Source of the DNA: Vibrio sagamiensis NBRC 104589
GTDB lineage: Bacteria; Pseudomonadota; Gammaproteobacteria; Enterobacterales; Vibrionaceae
Length of the DNA: 64,000 bases
Direction: 5' to 3'
Assembly (NCBI RefSeq): GCF_007990935.1
Contig: NZ_BJXJ01000006.1
Span: 62,001-126,000, forward strand
Below the pieces are notes generated by a model. It searched no databases. It saw only the letters and a program-made list of their open reading frames with translations, and was not told the origin of the DNA. Position numbers and translations under genes: made by a program. Of the stretch, positions 1-9,110 are shown one piece after another (within the stretch, counting starts at the first letter, position 1; every line of letters starts with the position of its first letter).

Positions 1-1644
1 GACGCATTAGTGCTCAACAGTTTGTCGGATGTAGATAGAAAAACAGTGGAACAGGCTACTGAAGGTTTAGCGCTTGATGTTGATTTACACGTTGCGGATA
101 CCAAATATACTTATCTACACCAAGTGTGTAAAAAAGTTCGTCGCAGTGAAGGCAAATTAAGTCGTAGTGTGACAGAAAAGCTGGACCAGTTTATTTTAAA
201 TAAATGGGTTGGCATTCCCTTCTTCTTTGTCGTCATGTACTTAATGTTTATGTTCTCGATCAATGTTGGTAGTGCATTTATCGACTTTTTTGATATTGGT
301 GTGGGAGCGATTTTAGTCGACGGCGGTCATCAATTGCTTGATGGTCATTTGCCAGTCTGGCTGGTCACCATTCTTACTGATGGTATCGGCGGGGGCATTC
401 AAACGGTTGCTACGTTTATCCCAGTGATCGCTTGTCTGTATCTATTTCTTGCCGTCATTGAAAGTTCTGGCTATATGGCTAGAGCGGCATTTGTTTTAGA
501 TAAAGTGATGCAAAAGATAGGGTTACCAGGTAAAGCCTTTGTTCCTTTGGTGCTTGGCTTTGGTTGTAATGTTCCCTCAATCATGGCAACGCGTACTTTA
601 GATCAAGAACGTGAACGCCGGCTTGCAGCCTCAATGGCTCCATTTATGTCTTGTGGGGCTCGTTTGCCTGTTTACGCTTTATTTGCCGCTGCATTCTTCC
701 CTGGTTTCGGACAAAATATTGTATTTGCGCTGTACTTGTTGGGTATTGTTGCTGCGATATTTACTGGACTATTTTTAAAAAACACTTTGTATCCGGGCAG
801 TAGCGATAGCTTGCTAATGGAGCTGCCTGATTATGAATTACCAACCTTACAGAACGTGGTGCTTAAGACTTGGCAGAAACTCAAACGTTTTGTTTTAGGT
901 GCAGGACAAACCATCGTTATTGTTGTGACGATTTTAAGTTTCTTAAATTCTTTAGGTACCGATGGTAGCTTCGGTAATGAAGATAGTGAGCATTCAGTGC
1001 TTTCCAAAGCTGCTCAAGTTGTGACGCCTATTTTTGCCCCTATCGGCATAGAAGAGGAAAACTGGCCTGCGACGGTCGGTATTATAACGGGCATCTTTGC
1101 TAAAGAAGCCGTCGTCGGAACGTTGAATAGTTTATATACCACGCCTGAGGAAGGGACGGATGAAGTCTTCAATTTAGCGGATAAACTGGAAGAAGCGTTA
1201 CAAAGTATTCCTGACAACCTTGCGGCACTGAGCTATTCAGACCCTTTAGGCATTGAAGTCGGGGATTTAAGTGATGCAGCTATTGCAGCAGAAGAGCAAG
1301 CGGTGGATGCTTCAATTTTCGGTAATATTAAAGCTAAGTTTGGTTCGAGCAGCGCGGCTTTCTCTTATCTCATTTTCATTCTACTTTATACGCCTTGTGT
1401 CGCTGCTATGGGGGCTTATGTGCGAGAATTTGGTCACAAATTTGCAAGGTTTATTGCGCTTTGGACTATGGCTCTCGCTTACTTTGGAGCGACATTCTTT
1501 AACCAAATGACGCAACTATCGGCGACACCAGTTATAAGTGGGCTTTGGATGGTATTCATTGTGGCGCTCTTCATAAGTGCCTATCATATCTTTAAGTACG
1601 TGGGTAAAAAGCAGCAAGCTGTGAGCGAGATATCAACCTTATGA
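1..1644 (+). CDS. feoB: Ferrous iron transport protein B (FeoB), C-terminal part
   Basis: Inner-membrane Fe(II) transporter. The reading frame is open from base 1, so the gene begins upstream and the N-terminal G-protein domain is outside the window; about 547 residues remain. The first 45 or so residues look like the helical GDI/linker region. Next comes the membrane permease with the conserved gate stretch around GFGCNVPSIMATRT and a second gate repeat near YTPCVAAMGAYVREF. A family-typical cytoplasmic loop lies between. The stop overlaps the start of feoC (ATGA), which supports a feoABC operon with translational coupling. Family assignment is firm; only the amino end is unseen. Confidence 0.97.
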   Translation, partial: DALVLNSLSDVDRKTVEQATEGLALDVDLHVADTKYTYLHQVCKKVRRSEGKLSRSVTEKLDQFILNKWVGIPFFFVVMYLMFMFSINVGSAFIDFFDIGVGAILVDGGHQLLDGHLPVWLVTILTDGIGGGIQTVATFIPVIACLYLFLAVIESSGYMARAAFVLDKVMQKIGLPGKAFVPLVLGFGCNVPSIMATRTLDQERERRLAASMAPFMSCGARLPVYALFAAAFFPGFGQNIVFALYLLGIVAAIFTGLFLKNTLYPGSSDSLLMELPDYELPTLQNVVLKTWQKLKRFVLGAGQTIVIVVTILSFLNSLGTDGSFGNEDSEHSVLSKAAQVVTPIFAPIGIEEENWPATVGIITGIFAKEAVVGTLNSLYTTPEEGTDEVFNLADKLEEALQSIPDNLAALSYSDPLGIEVGDLSDAAIAAEEQAVDASIFGNIKAKFGSSSAAFSYLIFILLYTPCVAAMGAYVREFGHKFARFIALWTMALAYFGATFFNQMTQLSATPVISGLWMVFIVALFISAYHIFKYVGKKQQAVSEISTL

Positions 1645-1871
1645 TTCTACAAGAACTTTATCAGTATATTGCGAGTAAGGAGACGGTCTCTCAAGCAGAG
1701 CTTGCTCAGCATTTTAGTATGAGTGAGGATGGTGTCGATGCCATGCTGAATGTTTGGGTTAAGAAAGGTAAAATTAGCCGTTTGATTGATACAAACAAGG
1801 TGCAGGGGGTGGCAAGAATCCGTTACACCATTACTAAGCAAGATGGCTTATCGATAACGGTAACGATGTAA
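1641..1871 (+). CDS. feoC: FeoC-like small winged-helix protein
   Basis: Small cytoplasmic partner of FeoB, 76 residues, with a winged-helix/FeoC fold suggested by the pattern ILQELYQYIA...VSQAELAQHF followed by a basic KKGKISR segment. It contains no cysteine, unlike enterobacterial FeoC, which carries an Fe-S-binding CxxC-type cluster; vibrio FeoC proteins are known to lack it and to bind the FeoB cytoplasmic domain. The ATG overlaps the feoB stop by four bases, so the two are probably translationally coupled. A strong hairpin follows the gene. Confidence 0.92.
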   Translation: MILQELYQYIASKETVSQAELAQHFSMSEDGVDAMLNVWVKKGKISRLIDTNKVQGVARIRYTITKQDGLSITVTM

Positions 1872-1900
1872 GCTTTCTCTATTCCTCATCATCTTTAAGC

Positions 1901-1955
1901 TCGCCTCTCTCATTAGCTTCATGCTACAAGAGAGGCGATTATTGTTCAGTTTTTT
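1901..1955 (+). terminator. Rho-independent terminator of the feo operon
   Basis: A perfect 10-bp stem (TCGCCTCTCT at 1901-1910 with AGAGAGGCGA at 1929-1938) encloses an 18-nt loop. A T-rich tract ending in a run of six T follows 12 nt later. It lies directly after feoC on the plus strand. Confidence 0.75.
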
Positions 1956-1981
1956 ACCTAATCTATCTATTACCTACTTAT

Positions 1982-2524
1982 CTATTCACCTGTTCGTTTC
2001 TCACTGCTTGCTCCTAATCCAAGGAATTTTAACCCCAAGCTGAGCACTAAGATTGAAATGGGCAGGGTGAGTATCGTCCAGTCTAAGTTATCGAAGTTAA
2101 TTAAGACCAGCTCGAGAAATTTCACAAATAAGATAACAATGATGACCTCGGCCAAGATATTTTTTAAGTGGCCAATATTGGGCGTTGTGATCCAGCTTAA
2201 AACGGTATGGTTCTTGGGTACTGTTTGCTTTTGTTCTTTCAGGTTTTTTTTATTCGAAATAAACAGAGTGTAAATACCGTGAGCGAAGATAAAGAGTACC
2301 AAGGCAACGAGGAAAGTATCGAGAGACTTGATCAAATAAGCAATCGCGATGTCTGCACGATCTAAATGAGCAAGGGTGATGGGAGGATTTTGGTTAAAGA
2401 AAAAAACGGCAAAAGCAGAGTAAGTTTTACTTGCGCCCATGGTAAAGAGCAAAAAAGATGCAGCCATCGAGCAAATAATGGCTATCCAGCTAACGTAACG
2501 AAAAATATTAAATACTTGTTTCAT
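1982..2524 (-). CDS. UPF0114 (YqhA-like) membrane protein
   Basis: Predicted inner-membrane protein of 180 residues with about four hydrophobic helices: near residues 10-28, 58-78 (LDTFLVALVLFIFAHGIYTLFI), 115-135 and 148-165. The LDTFLVALVLFIF stretch is the recognisable part of the UPF0114/YqhA family, whose function is unknown. I start at the ATG at 2522-2524 (MKQVFNIF) because GAGAGGA sits five bases upstream; a longer frame from 2560 has no such site. The gene is convergent with feoBC and shows no operon partner. Confidence 0.75.
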   Translation of the reverse strand: MKQVFNIFRYVSWIAIICSMAASFLLFTMGASKTYSAFAVFFFNQNPPITLAHLDRADIAIAYLIKSLDTFLVALVLFIFAHGIYTLFISNKKNLKEQKQTVPKNHTVLSWITTPNIGHLKNILAEVIIVILFVKFLELVLINFDNLDWTILTLPISILVLSLGLKFLGLGASSEKRTGE

Positions 2525-2691
2525 GGGAATCCTCTCAAAATAAGTTGAGAGTTTAAACAAGTTTTATTTTTGTGATAATACAGAAAAAATGAGAAAGATT
2601 ATTACACGAGTGTATTAATCTCTCTCTTGGTCATTGAGGTAATTAATGTGATCATTGAGTGAGTAGGGCTATTCACTACGAAGTGAAACGT

Positions 2692-3120
2692 TTAGGCTTT
2701 TTGGAAAATAGAGCTCAGTGACAGTACGTTTTTAATTCGAGCCAATATTTCACTTTGTTCTTCTTCGCTACGAAATTGTCCTAAGGTGTTTCCCCAAATT
2801 GGACCAGGCCAAGCGATATCTTTTTTAAAGCGCGCAATATGATGAATATGTAGCTGAGGTACTATATTGCCGAGTGCACCAAGGTTCAGTTTATCTGGAC
2901 GAAAAGTGGCTTCTAGGGCTTGGCTTACAGCTTGAGACTCTAGTAGGAATTGCTGCTGCTCTTTCATTGGTAAATGATGCAGCTCTCTCAGATTTGCACG
3001 TTTAGGTACCAAGATAACCCATGGCACGGCATTGTCTTTATGCAGTAATGCAACACATAAAGGAAAATGGCCAATGACGGTCGTATCTTGGGCTAATTGA
3101 GGATGCAGTTCAAAACTCAT
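2692..3120 (-). CDS. HIT domain protein (histidine triad hydrolase family)
   Basis: Cytoplasmic HIT-family protein of 142 residues, probably a nucleotide hydrolase or transferase. The histidine-triad signature reads QLHIHHIAR in the C-terminal half, preceded by the family-typical WVILVPKRANLRELHHL. The ATG at 3118-3120 (MSFELHPQLAQ) is preferred to an upstream start at 3174, because the first 18 residues of the longer form are an unlikely hydrophobic extension running into an intergenic repeat. Substrate cannot be told from sequence. It stands alone between the UPF0114 gene and argS. Confidence 0.85.
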   Translation of the reverse strand: MSFELHPQLAQDTTVIGHFPLCVALLHKDNAVPWVILVPKRANLRELHHLPMKEQQQFLLESQAVSQALEATFRPDKLNLGALGNIVPQLHIHHIARFKKDIAWPGPIWGNTLGQFRSEEEQSEILARIKNVLSLSSIFQKA

Positions 3121-3153
3121 GATTGTTGTCCGCGTGAAATAGAATAATGTCAG

Positions 3154-3210
3154 TATACACCCAAGTAAACTCATTCTGAATCAAGCACCTTGAGGTTATT
3201 TGGACCTATA
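3154..3210. repeat. Dispersed intergenic palindromic repeat, copy 1
   Basis: Imperfect palindrome: TATACACCCAAGTAAACTCA on the left pairs with TGAGGTTATTTGGACCTATA on the right around the core TTCTGAATCAAGCACCT. The core and right arm recur at 8.9, 16.6, 20.1, 52.2 and 63.1 kb in this window, always between genes. Confidence 0.7.
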
Positions 3211-3216
3211 CCCCAG

Positions 3217-3252
3217 ATAAAATAAAAGGCTGGCGCCTTGGCACCAACCTTT
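3217..3252 (-). terminator. Rho-independent terminator after argS
   Basis: Read on the minus strand, a 12-bp stem AAGGTTGGTGCC / GGCGCCAGCCTT with two G-U pairs and a 2-nt loop is followed by TTTTATTTTATC. On the plus strand the wobble pairs become mismatches, so it should work for the minus-strand argS transcript. Confidence 0.75.
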
Positions 3253-3293
3253 CTCGTTCTATCAATAGCTTAAAGTATTAATCATTGAATCGC

Positions 3294-5027
3294 TTACATG
3301 CGTTCAAGCGTCTCGATACCTAGTAGAGACAGACCTTGTTTGATGGTCTTCGCTGTGAGCGCTGCTAGTTTCAGACGGCTTTGTTTCACTGCTTCTTCTT
3401 CAGCCACTAGGATAGGGCATGCTTCGTAGAAGCTAGAGAACTGACCAGCGAGTTCGAATAAGTAACTACACATGATGTGTGGTTGGCCTTCGCGGGCAAC
3501 GGATTGAACTGCTTCTTCGAACTGCATAAGCTTTGCGATAAGCGCTTTTTCTTTCTCGTCAGTGATCTTGATTTCACCTTGCAGATCGTCCATAGAAACA
3601 CCAGCTTTAGCGAATACCGATGCGACACGAGTGTAAGCGTATTGCATGTATGGTGCAGTGTTTCCTTCAAATGCAAGCATGTTGTCCCAATCAAACACGT
3701 AGTCTGTGGTTCGGTGCTTAGAAAGATCGGCGTATTTAACTGCGGCCATAGCAACGGTATGAGCGATCTTCTCTTTTTCTTCTATTTCTAGTGACGGGTT
3801 TTTAGATTCAATCAGTTTTACCGCGCGCTCTTCCGCTTCATCCAAAAGGTCTTTCAGTTTTACTGAGCCACCGGTACGAGTTTTAAATGGTTTGCCGTCT
3901 TTACCTAGCATCATACCAAATGCGTGGTGCTCAAGTGACACTGAATCTGGAATATAACCCGCTTTACGAACGATAGTCCAAGCTTGCATCAGGTGCTGAT
4001 GTTGACGAGAGTCAATGAAGTAAAGCACACGGTCTGCACCTAGTTCTTCATAGCGATACTTCGCACAGGCGATGTCTGTTGTGGTGTATAGGAAGCCACC
4101 GTCACGCTTTTGCACAATCACGCCCATTGGGTCGCCATCTTTATTTTTGTATTCTTCTAGAAATACAACTTGAGCACCGTCATCTTCTACTGCTAAGCCT
4201 TGAGCTTTTAGGTCGGCAACAACTTTAGGTAGCATGTCGTTGTACATGCTTTCACCCATCACGTCATCATTAGTTAGAGAGACGTTCAAACGATCGTAGT
4301 TACGTTGGTTTTGAATCATCGTGATGTCAACCAACTTCTTCCACATTTCAGAACAGAACTGATCACCGCTTTGCAGTTTAACAACATAACCACGTGCTTT
4401 TTCAGCAAAGGCTTCATCGTTGTCATACAGTTTTTTGGAATCGCGGTAGAATGCTTCAAGATCAGACAGCTCCATTGATACTTCGCCTGATTCTTGTTGA
4501 ACACGCTCAAGGTTTGCGATAAGCATACCGAACTGAGTTCCCCAGTCGCCAATGTGGTTGGCACGAATCACTTTGTGTCCTAGGAATTCTAGGGTACGAG
4601 TAACGGCATCACCGATCACTGTTGAACGAATATGGTGAACGGCCATTTCTTTTGCAACGTTAGGCGCCGAGTAGTCAGCAACGATGGTTTGGGCTTCTTC
4701 TTTTGCGACACCAAGGCGGGCGTCTTCAAGAGCCGCTTCCGCTTGTTTTGCAAGAAATTCTTCACTTAGAAAAATGTTGATGAAACCAGGGCCTGCAATT
4801 TCTGTTTTGCTTGCAATACCGTCTAGGTCTAGAACATCCAGTACTTTCTGTGCAAATTCTCGTGGGTTAGTCCCCAGTTTTTTAGCAACGCCCATTACGC
4901 CGTTGGCTTGGTAGTCACCAAATTGTGGCTTTGCTGATTGACGGACTGCGGCAGGGCTGCCTGCAGGTGCGCCAGCGGCTTCTAGAGCCTGAGATACTTT
5001 GTCATTAATAAGTGCTTGGATATTCAC
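3294..5027 (-). CDS. argS: Arginyl-tRNA synthetase
   Basis: Class I aminoacyl-tRNA synthetase that charges tRNA-Arg. The N-terminal additional domain ([15 protein letters not shown]) is followed by the ATP-binding HIGH-type motif ([11 protein letters not shown], preceded by the [16 protein letters not shown] segment) and a C-terminal DALR anticodon-binding region with [11 protein letters not shown] use the GTG at 5025-5027, which has AAGGA six bases upstream and gives 577 residues, the E. coli length; the TTG at 5042 would add five residues. The gene is divergent from yecM, the same neighbour as in E. coli. Confidence 0.98.
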   Translation of the reverse strand: MNIQALINDKVSQALEAAGAPAGSPAAVRQSAKPQFGDYQANGVMGVAKKLGTNPREFAQKVLDVLDLDGIASKTEIAGPGFINIFLSEEFLAKQAEAALEDARLGVAKEEAQTIVADYSAPNVAKEMAVHHIRSTVIGDAVTRTLEFLGHKVIRANHIGDWGTQFGMLIANLERVQQESGEVSMELSDLEAFYRDSKKLYDNDEAFAEKARGYVVKLQSGDQFCSEMWKKLVDITMIQNQRNYDRLNVSLTNDDVMGESMYNDMLPKVVADLKAQGLAVEDDGAQVVFLEEYKNKDGDPMGVIVQKRDGGFLYTTTDIACAKYRYEELGADRVLYFIDSRQHQHLMQAWTIVRKAGYIPDSVSLEHHAFGMMLGKDGKPFKTRTGGSVKLKDLLDEAEERAVKLIESKNPSLEIEEKEKIAHTVAMAAVKYADLSKHRTTDYVFDWDNMLAFEGNTAPYMQYAYTRVASVFAKAGVSMDDLQGEIKITDEKEKALIAKLMQFEEAVQSVAREGQPHIMCSYLFELAGQFSSFYEACPILVAEEEAVKQSRLKLAALTAKTIKQGLSLLGIETLERM

Positions 5028-5235
5028 ACGTGTTTCCTTCAATTCAAGGACGAAGAATTATACAACCAGTGCAGAATTCTATTGTAGTTCACAAAAATGG
5101 CGCTAATTGTATCAACTTTATTGTCATTCATACAGAGAGGATTAGGAATTTTTCACTTTTTAGTTAGATTGGAATTCTGCTGTTATTTAAGTGTAATATG
5201 CCGCTCCGAATTACCCAAAATACGACAAGAAAACT

Positions 5236-5835
5236 ATGATGCAACCTCGTTTAGAAGAAAAGCGCCTGGCTCCAGAATTGATGCTTCATGACCTTGATGG
5301 TTTTATGTCAAAAGTTGACGCTTTAGCACAGATGATCGGAATCAAAGTGTATGCAATGCAAGCGGATCATGTTGCTTTGCGCATTAACGACTTTGAGACG
5401 ACAAAAGCGGCTCACGGAGCATGGAAGCCGTATGGGAAAATTATTTCACAAGCGCAAATCAATGGTCGACCAATCGTTGTGTTGCTCTTTGCTCAACCTG
5501 TGCAAAGTCATGGGTGGGAAATTGAATGTTTAGAATTGCCTTACCCTGCAGAGGGTAAAATCTATCCTACGGAAGGATGGGAGCATGCCGAGTTTGTGGT
5601 TAACTCTTTGGCACAGACGGCGGATGAGCTTTTAACAGAGCTAAAAGATTCCTTTACCGAGTTTGCTGAACGTTTTGAACAGCTGGATTCAATGGGGGTA
5701 AAAGTTAAATTATCTAGCCCTAAAGGGGAAGGTGAGCGGTTAAATAACCCGACTGTTGCTTTCAAATATCAAGGTGTGTGTATTAAATTTCATCCTCATT
5801 CACTTAAAGCAATTGTTGAGTCTGAACACGGTTAA
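5236..5835 (+). CDS. yecM: YecM family protein
   Basis: Cytoplasmic protein of 199 residues matching the YecM family, a glyoxalase/dioxygenase-like beta fold of unknown reaction. Recognisable segments are DHVALRIN near residue 45, GWEIECLELPYP near residue 95 and GWEHAEFVV near residue 117, spaced like metal-site positions of the vicinal-oxygen-chelate fold. Two adjacent ATG codons (5236 and 5239) could start it. Divergent pairing with argS is conserved in enterobacteria and supports the name. Confidence 0.88.
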   Translation: MMQPRLEEKRLAPELMLHDLDGFMSKVDALAQMIGIKVYAMQADHVALRINDFETTKAAHGAWKPYGKIISQAQINGRPIVVLLFAQPVQSHGWEIECLELPYPAEGKIYPTEGWEHAEFVVNSLAQTADELLTELKDSFTEFAERFEQLDSMGVKVKLSSPKGEGERLNNPTVAFKYQGVCIKFHPHSLKAIVESEHG

Positions 5836-5845
5836 GTTTTCATCT

Positions 5846-5877
5846 TTGAAAAAGAGAGGGAAACTAAGTTCCCCCTC
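5846..5877 (-). terminator. Probable terminator of the protease-lipoprotein operon
   Basis: On the minus strand GAGGGGGAAC / TTTCCCTCTC forms a short stem followed by TTTTTCAAAG. It lies just past the stop of the minus-strand lipoprotein gene and is shared by the convergent yecM end. Confidence 0.5.
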
Positions 5878-5892
5878 CTAGGTACAAGCAAA

Positions 5893-6264
5893 TTAATTTA
5901 GCAGTGATGATTTACCTTTAGGGTTAGTGATCACAAGCTTCTTGCCTTTTAACTCTTCCATTAAGGGGACAGTGAAAGTCTTAGAAAAAGGCTTTCTTCT
6001 ACAGTGATCCTTTTTGTTCCTGATTATGGTTAGCCAAGCTTCTGTATTGGTATTTTTTTCCACTCTTAGGTTGAAGTCACTACTTTGACTGCATCCCGTC
6101 GACTCAGCTATAAAGGAGATAGAATCCTCACGAGTTTGGAAAACGGTTACTTTCTCTTTTTCATATTCCACGTGACGGCTTTGATTCACATCTTCATGCG
6201 TAGAGCAAGCCGTCAAGCCTATAAAGAGAAGGCTTGTAAGTGTTTTTTTAAGCACGTGTTTCAT
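5893..6264 (-). CDS. Small lipoprotein of unknown function, coupled to the trypsin-like protease gene
   Basis: A 123-residue predicted lipoprotein. The start at 6262-6264 gives MKHVLKKTLTSLLFIGLTAC with lipobox LTAC at residues 17-20; a longer frame from 6303 lacks a sensible signal peptide. The mature part is charged, with lysine clusters (KEKVTVF, KNKKDHCRRK) and two further cysteines; I recognise no family. The start lies 17 bases inside the 3' end of the protease gene and no clear Shine-Dalgarno is seen, so translation is probably coupled to the protease. Role unknown. Confidence 0.7.
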   Translation of the reverse strand: MKHVLKKTLTSLLFIGLTACSTHEDVNQSRHVEYEKEKVTVFQTREDSISFIAESTGCSQSSDFNLRVEKNTNTEAWLTIIRNKKDHCRRKPFSKTFTVPLMEELKGKKLVITNPKGKSSLLN

Positions 6265-7867
6265 GCAATGACCACTTTTTGCGACGAGTAAACAGTCCGG
6301 CACCCAATAGTACTAGCAACCCGATGGAGAAACTGCCACCTGAACGTTTTCTGTCATTATCTAGCATCTTAATATTACGAATATATGCTTGCTCAAAGGG
6401 GGCGATGATAGCTGAGTTAGAGTTCTCATCAGGAGTATCGTCTCTTACATAAACAAACTGAAGGCTATTGGATGATTTTTCAAGTTCAATCGATATCTGT
6501 TCAAAATCAGCACTTTCTTCAAATAAATACCAATCATCATTTATTTGCACAATAAAGGCGTTAGAGTTAGCTATCAATGCTTTATATTCTAGTTGTAGAG
6601 TCCCCTTGGGCAAGTCGGTTATGTATAGAATAGATTCGCCATTAGATTCCCATGTATTTGATGACTGAAGCTCCCCATTTTTCTCTGTCCATGCTTTGCC
6701 ACTGGTAAAGACTTTAGTACCTTTAATCGGAACGGCACTGCTTACCGCAGCACTTGCTTTGTCGATAGCTATATATTTAAGGGTAGTAGTGAACTTAGGT
6801 AATTTAGAATGGTCAGTCGTGAACTCTATTGTTTGAGATGATTGCGAGCTGTCTGGAGTGTGATTTATCGTAAGCTCACAGCTTTGAGAAGGTGCGAGAG
6901 TTTGAGTACAGGTGTTTTGGGTTACCGATACCCCTTCAGGTAATGTTATTTCAGTGATATTTAATGGCGTGATGGCTTCATCATTGCGAATGGTGAAGGT
7001 GTCTTGCCGAGCTTTTGTTTCTATTAGTCCAAGATTACGGTATTGGGTGTAGCTAATGGTATTTAGGTGGCTTTCTATCCAACCATTTGTCTTAAAATGG
7101 GCAACATTGGCATAAACACCATAAGAGTTTGGTTCAGCACAACCCAATCCCCAGCTCACTACACCAAGTAATTTGTTAATGCCGTTATCATTGGCGATAA
7201 GAGGGCCGCCGCTATCTCCTTGGCAACTGTCTTTTCCACCGTCTGAATACCCTGCACAAATGGCATCAACGGATATTTTAGCGTAATTCCCACCTAGGTT
7301 TTGGCATGTTGCACGGTCAACGTATTGTACGTCAACTTCTCGCAAGATATTTGGGTATCGTACGTCCTTATCTAAGGTGTCTCCCCAACCTGCAACATAG
7401 ACTTTATCGCCAGCTCTCATATTCTCGATCACTCTTGAATCTGCTAGTTCGATCGTTGCATTATCAACACTTCTTTCTAGTTCGATAATGGCGATGTCGT
7501 TGCTCATTATTTTAGGATTATATCCGGCATGTTGATAAATATTTTTGACGGCGATACGTTGTGCTTGAGATTCTTTTTTTTGATCGTATAAGCCCAGAAC
7601 TATGTCGATACTATCTGCATTCGTTTCATCAACACAGTGTGCAGCCGTTAATACATATTTACCGCCAAGAAAACTACCACCACAAAAATGGCCCTCAGAG
7701 ATTGGTTGCCCTTTTTGTACCAATGAAGCAATGAATTTCCAGTTTTTAGTATTAGCAGGCTCTCCACCGACAATTCGTGTGGAGGCGTCTCTTTCTAGTG
7801 GTTCAAGTGTTGTTGCTGCTGCAGGTAAAGCCGCTCCAATCAAAAAAGCTACTAACGTTTTTTTCAT
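6248..7867 (-). CDS. Secreted trypsin-like serine protease with GlyGly-CTERM anchor
   Basis: S1-family protease of 539 residues, in the style of the V. cholerae VesA/B/C proteases. From the ATG at 7865-7867 (AAGG seven bases upstream) there is a signal peptide (residues 1-20), a zymogen cleavage site R31-IVGG, and the catalytic triad H77 (LTAAHC), D124 (NDIAI) and S219 (GDSGGP). D213 in the specificity pocket predicts cleavage after Arg/Lys. The C-terminal half is beta-rich. The tail (SGGSFSIGLLVLLGAGLF then RRKK) is a GlyGly-CTERM signal, which marks type II secretion substrates processed by rhombosortase; a rhombosortase gene is at 61.8 kb. Which Ves paralogue it is cannot be decided here. 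Confidence 0.92.
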   Translation of the reverse strand: MKKTLVAFLIGAALPAAATTLEPLERDASTRIVGGEPANTKNWKFIASLVQKGQPISEGHFCGGSFLGGKYVLTAAHCVDETNADSIDIVLGLYDQKKESQAQRIAVKNIYQHAGYNPKIMSNDIAIIELERSVDNATIELADSRVIENMRAGDKVYVAGWGDTLDKDVRYPNILREVDVQYVDRATCQNLGGNYAKISVDAICAGYSDGGKDSCQGDSGGPLIANDNGINKLLGVVSWGLGCAEPNSYGVYANVAHFKTNGWIESHLNTISYTQYRNLGLIETKARQDTFTIRNDEAITPLNITEITLPEGVSVTQNTCTQTLAPSQSCELTINHTPDSSQSSQTIEFTTDHSKLPKFTTTLKYIAIDKASAAVSSAVPIKGTKVFTSGKAWTEKNGELQSSNTWESNGESILYITDLPKGTLQLEYKALIANSNAFIVQINDDWYLFEESADFEQISIELEKSSNSLQFVYVRDDTPDENSNSAIIAPFEQAYIRNIKMLDNDRKRSGGSFSIGLLVLLGAGLFTRRKKWSLHETRA

Positions 7868-8052
7868 TCCCATACCTTATTTTTATTGCTTTATTTTATA
7901 AAAGTCGCGAATACTAAACGTATTTACTAAGTAAGTAAACAGTTGCATTTTGAAATGGATTAAATACTGTTGATTTATTACGAGTTAATAGGGGGGATTA
8001 AACCCACTAATCAAGTGGGCTTGATGTAGTATTCGTCAAGTGAGGCCATGCT

Positions 8053-8886
8053 TTACAAGATCACCGTCTTGTTGCCATAAACAAACACATGATCGTTGAG
8101 TACCTTGTTAAGCGCTTTGCTTAAAACACTCTTCTCAACATCACGGCCGGCTTGGGCCATATCTTGTGCACTGAAGGTGTGGTCAACAGGGATAACATCT
8201 TGCTTAATGATAGGACCTTCATCGAGATCATTAGTGACGAAGTGAGCCGTTGCGCCAATAATTTTCACACCACGATCATAAGCTTGTTGATAGGGTCTAG
8301 CACCAATAAATGCGGGTAAGAAACTGTGATGAATATTGATGATCTTATGGCGGTATTTCTCGACAAATGAGGACGTGAGAACTCGCATATATTTGGCTAG
8401 GACGAGGTAATCAGCATTATATTGCTCAAGTACTGCCAAAATCTGCTGTTCATGTTGTTCTCGGCTGAGATCTTGATGAGTGACATAATGGTAAGGAATA
8501 TCAAATCGCTCGGTTAAATGTTGCAATGTATCGTAATTACTGACTACAGCTGCGATTTCGACATCTAGACTGCCATCATAGTTTTTCATCAAGATATCCC
8601 CTAAACAATGGGCTTCTTTCGTGACTAAAATGACGATTTTTTTGCGACTAGAACTGATCAATTTACGTTTTGCCCCTTGAGGGAGTGCTTGATCAAGGTC
8701 GGCAAGAAAAGTGTGATCGTTAAAATAACCTTCTAGCTCTGTTCTCATGAAAAAGTGACCACTGGTGTTGTCGACAAATTCATTGTTATGAACGATGTTA
8801 AGTTGATGCTTGTAACAAATGTTGGTGATTTTAGCGATCAGGCCTGGCGCATCATTACAATGGGTTAAAAGGGTTTTCTTTTCCAT
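8053..8886 (-). CDS. purU: Formyltetrahydrofolate deformylase
   Basis: Hydrolyses 10-formyl-THF to formate and THF, balancing one-carbon pools and feeding formate to PurT. Of 277 residues, 1-80 form an ACT regulatory domain (MEKKTLLTHCNDAPGLIAKI). Residues 85-277 form the formyl-transferase fold with the INIHHSFLPAFIGARPY active-site segment and GATAHFVTNDLDEGPII, which carry the Asn/His/Asp triad of this superfamily. Length agrees with E. coli PurU (280). It is a single gene, preceded by an intergenic palindromic repeat. Confidence 0.96.
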   Translation of the reverse strand: MEKKTLLTHCNDAPGLIAKITNICYKHQLNIVHNNEFVDNTSGHFFMRTELEGYFNDHTFLADLDQALPQGAKRKLISSSRKKIVILVTKEAHCLGDILMKNYDGSLDVEIAAVVSNYDTLQHLTERFDIPYHYVTHQDLSREQHEQQILAVLEQYNADYLVLAKYMRVLTSSFVEKYRHKIINIHHSFLPAFIGARPYQQAYDRGVKIIGATAHFVTNDLDEGPIIKQDVIPVDHTFSAQDMAQAGRDVEKSVLSKALNKVLNDHVFVYGNKTVIL

Positions 8887-8930
8887 AAATTCAGTACTTC
8901 CTTGTCTGATGTGAGGGGGCTCAATTCGAC

Positions 8931-8976
8931 TCAGTGACCTTGCTCTGAATCAAGCATCTTGAGGTCACTTGGGTAT
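8931..8976. repeat. Dispersed intergenic palindromic repeat, copy 2
   Basis: AGTGACC (8933-8939) and GGTCACT (8963-8969) flank TTGCTCTGAATCAAGCATCTTGA as an inner imperfect hairpin (TGCT/AGCA); the right arm ends TTGGGTATA. It matches the core of the other copies. Confidence 0.7.
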
Positions 8977-9110
8977 AACATAAATAATCGATTCTCAACT
9001 GAGTTTCAATCACTTCTCAAACGGATACGAGCATCTCGTCTTTTTGATGACTGAAGTTTGCCTTCAACCTCTGGTATAATCAGTTCAATTTTTCTCAGTA
9101 GAAGTAAAAC

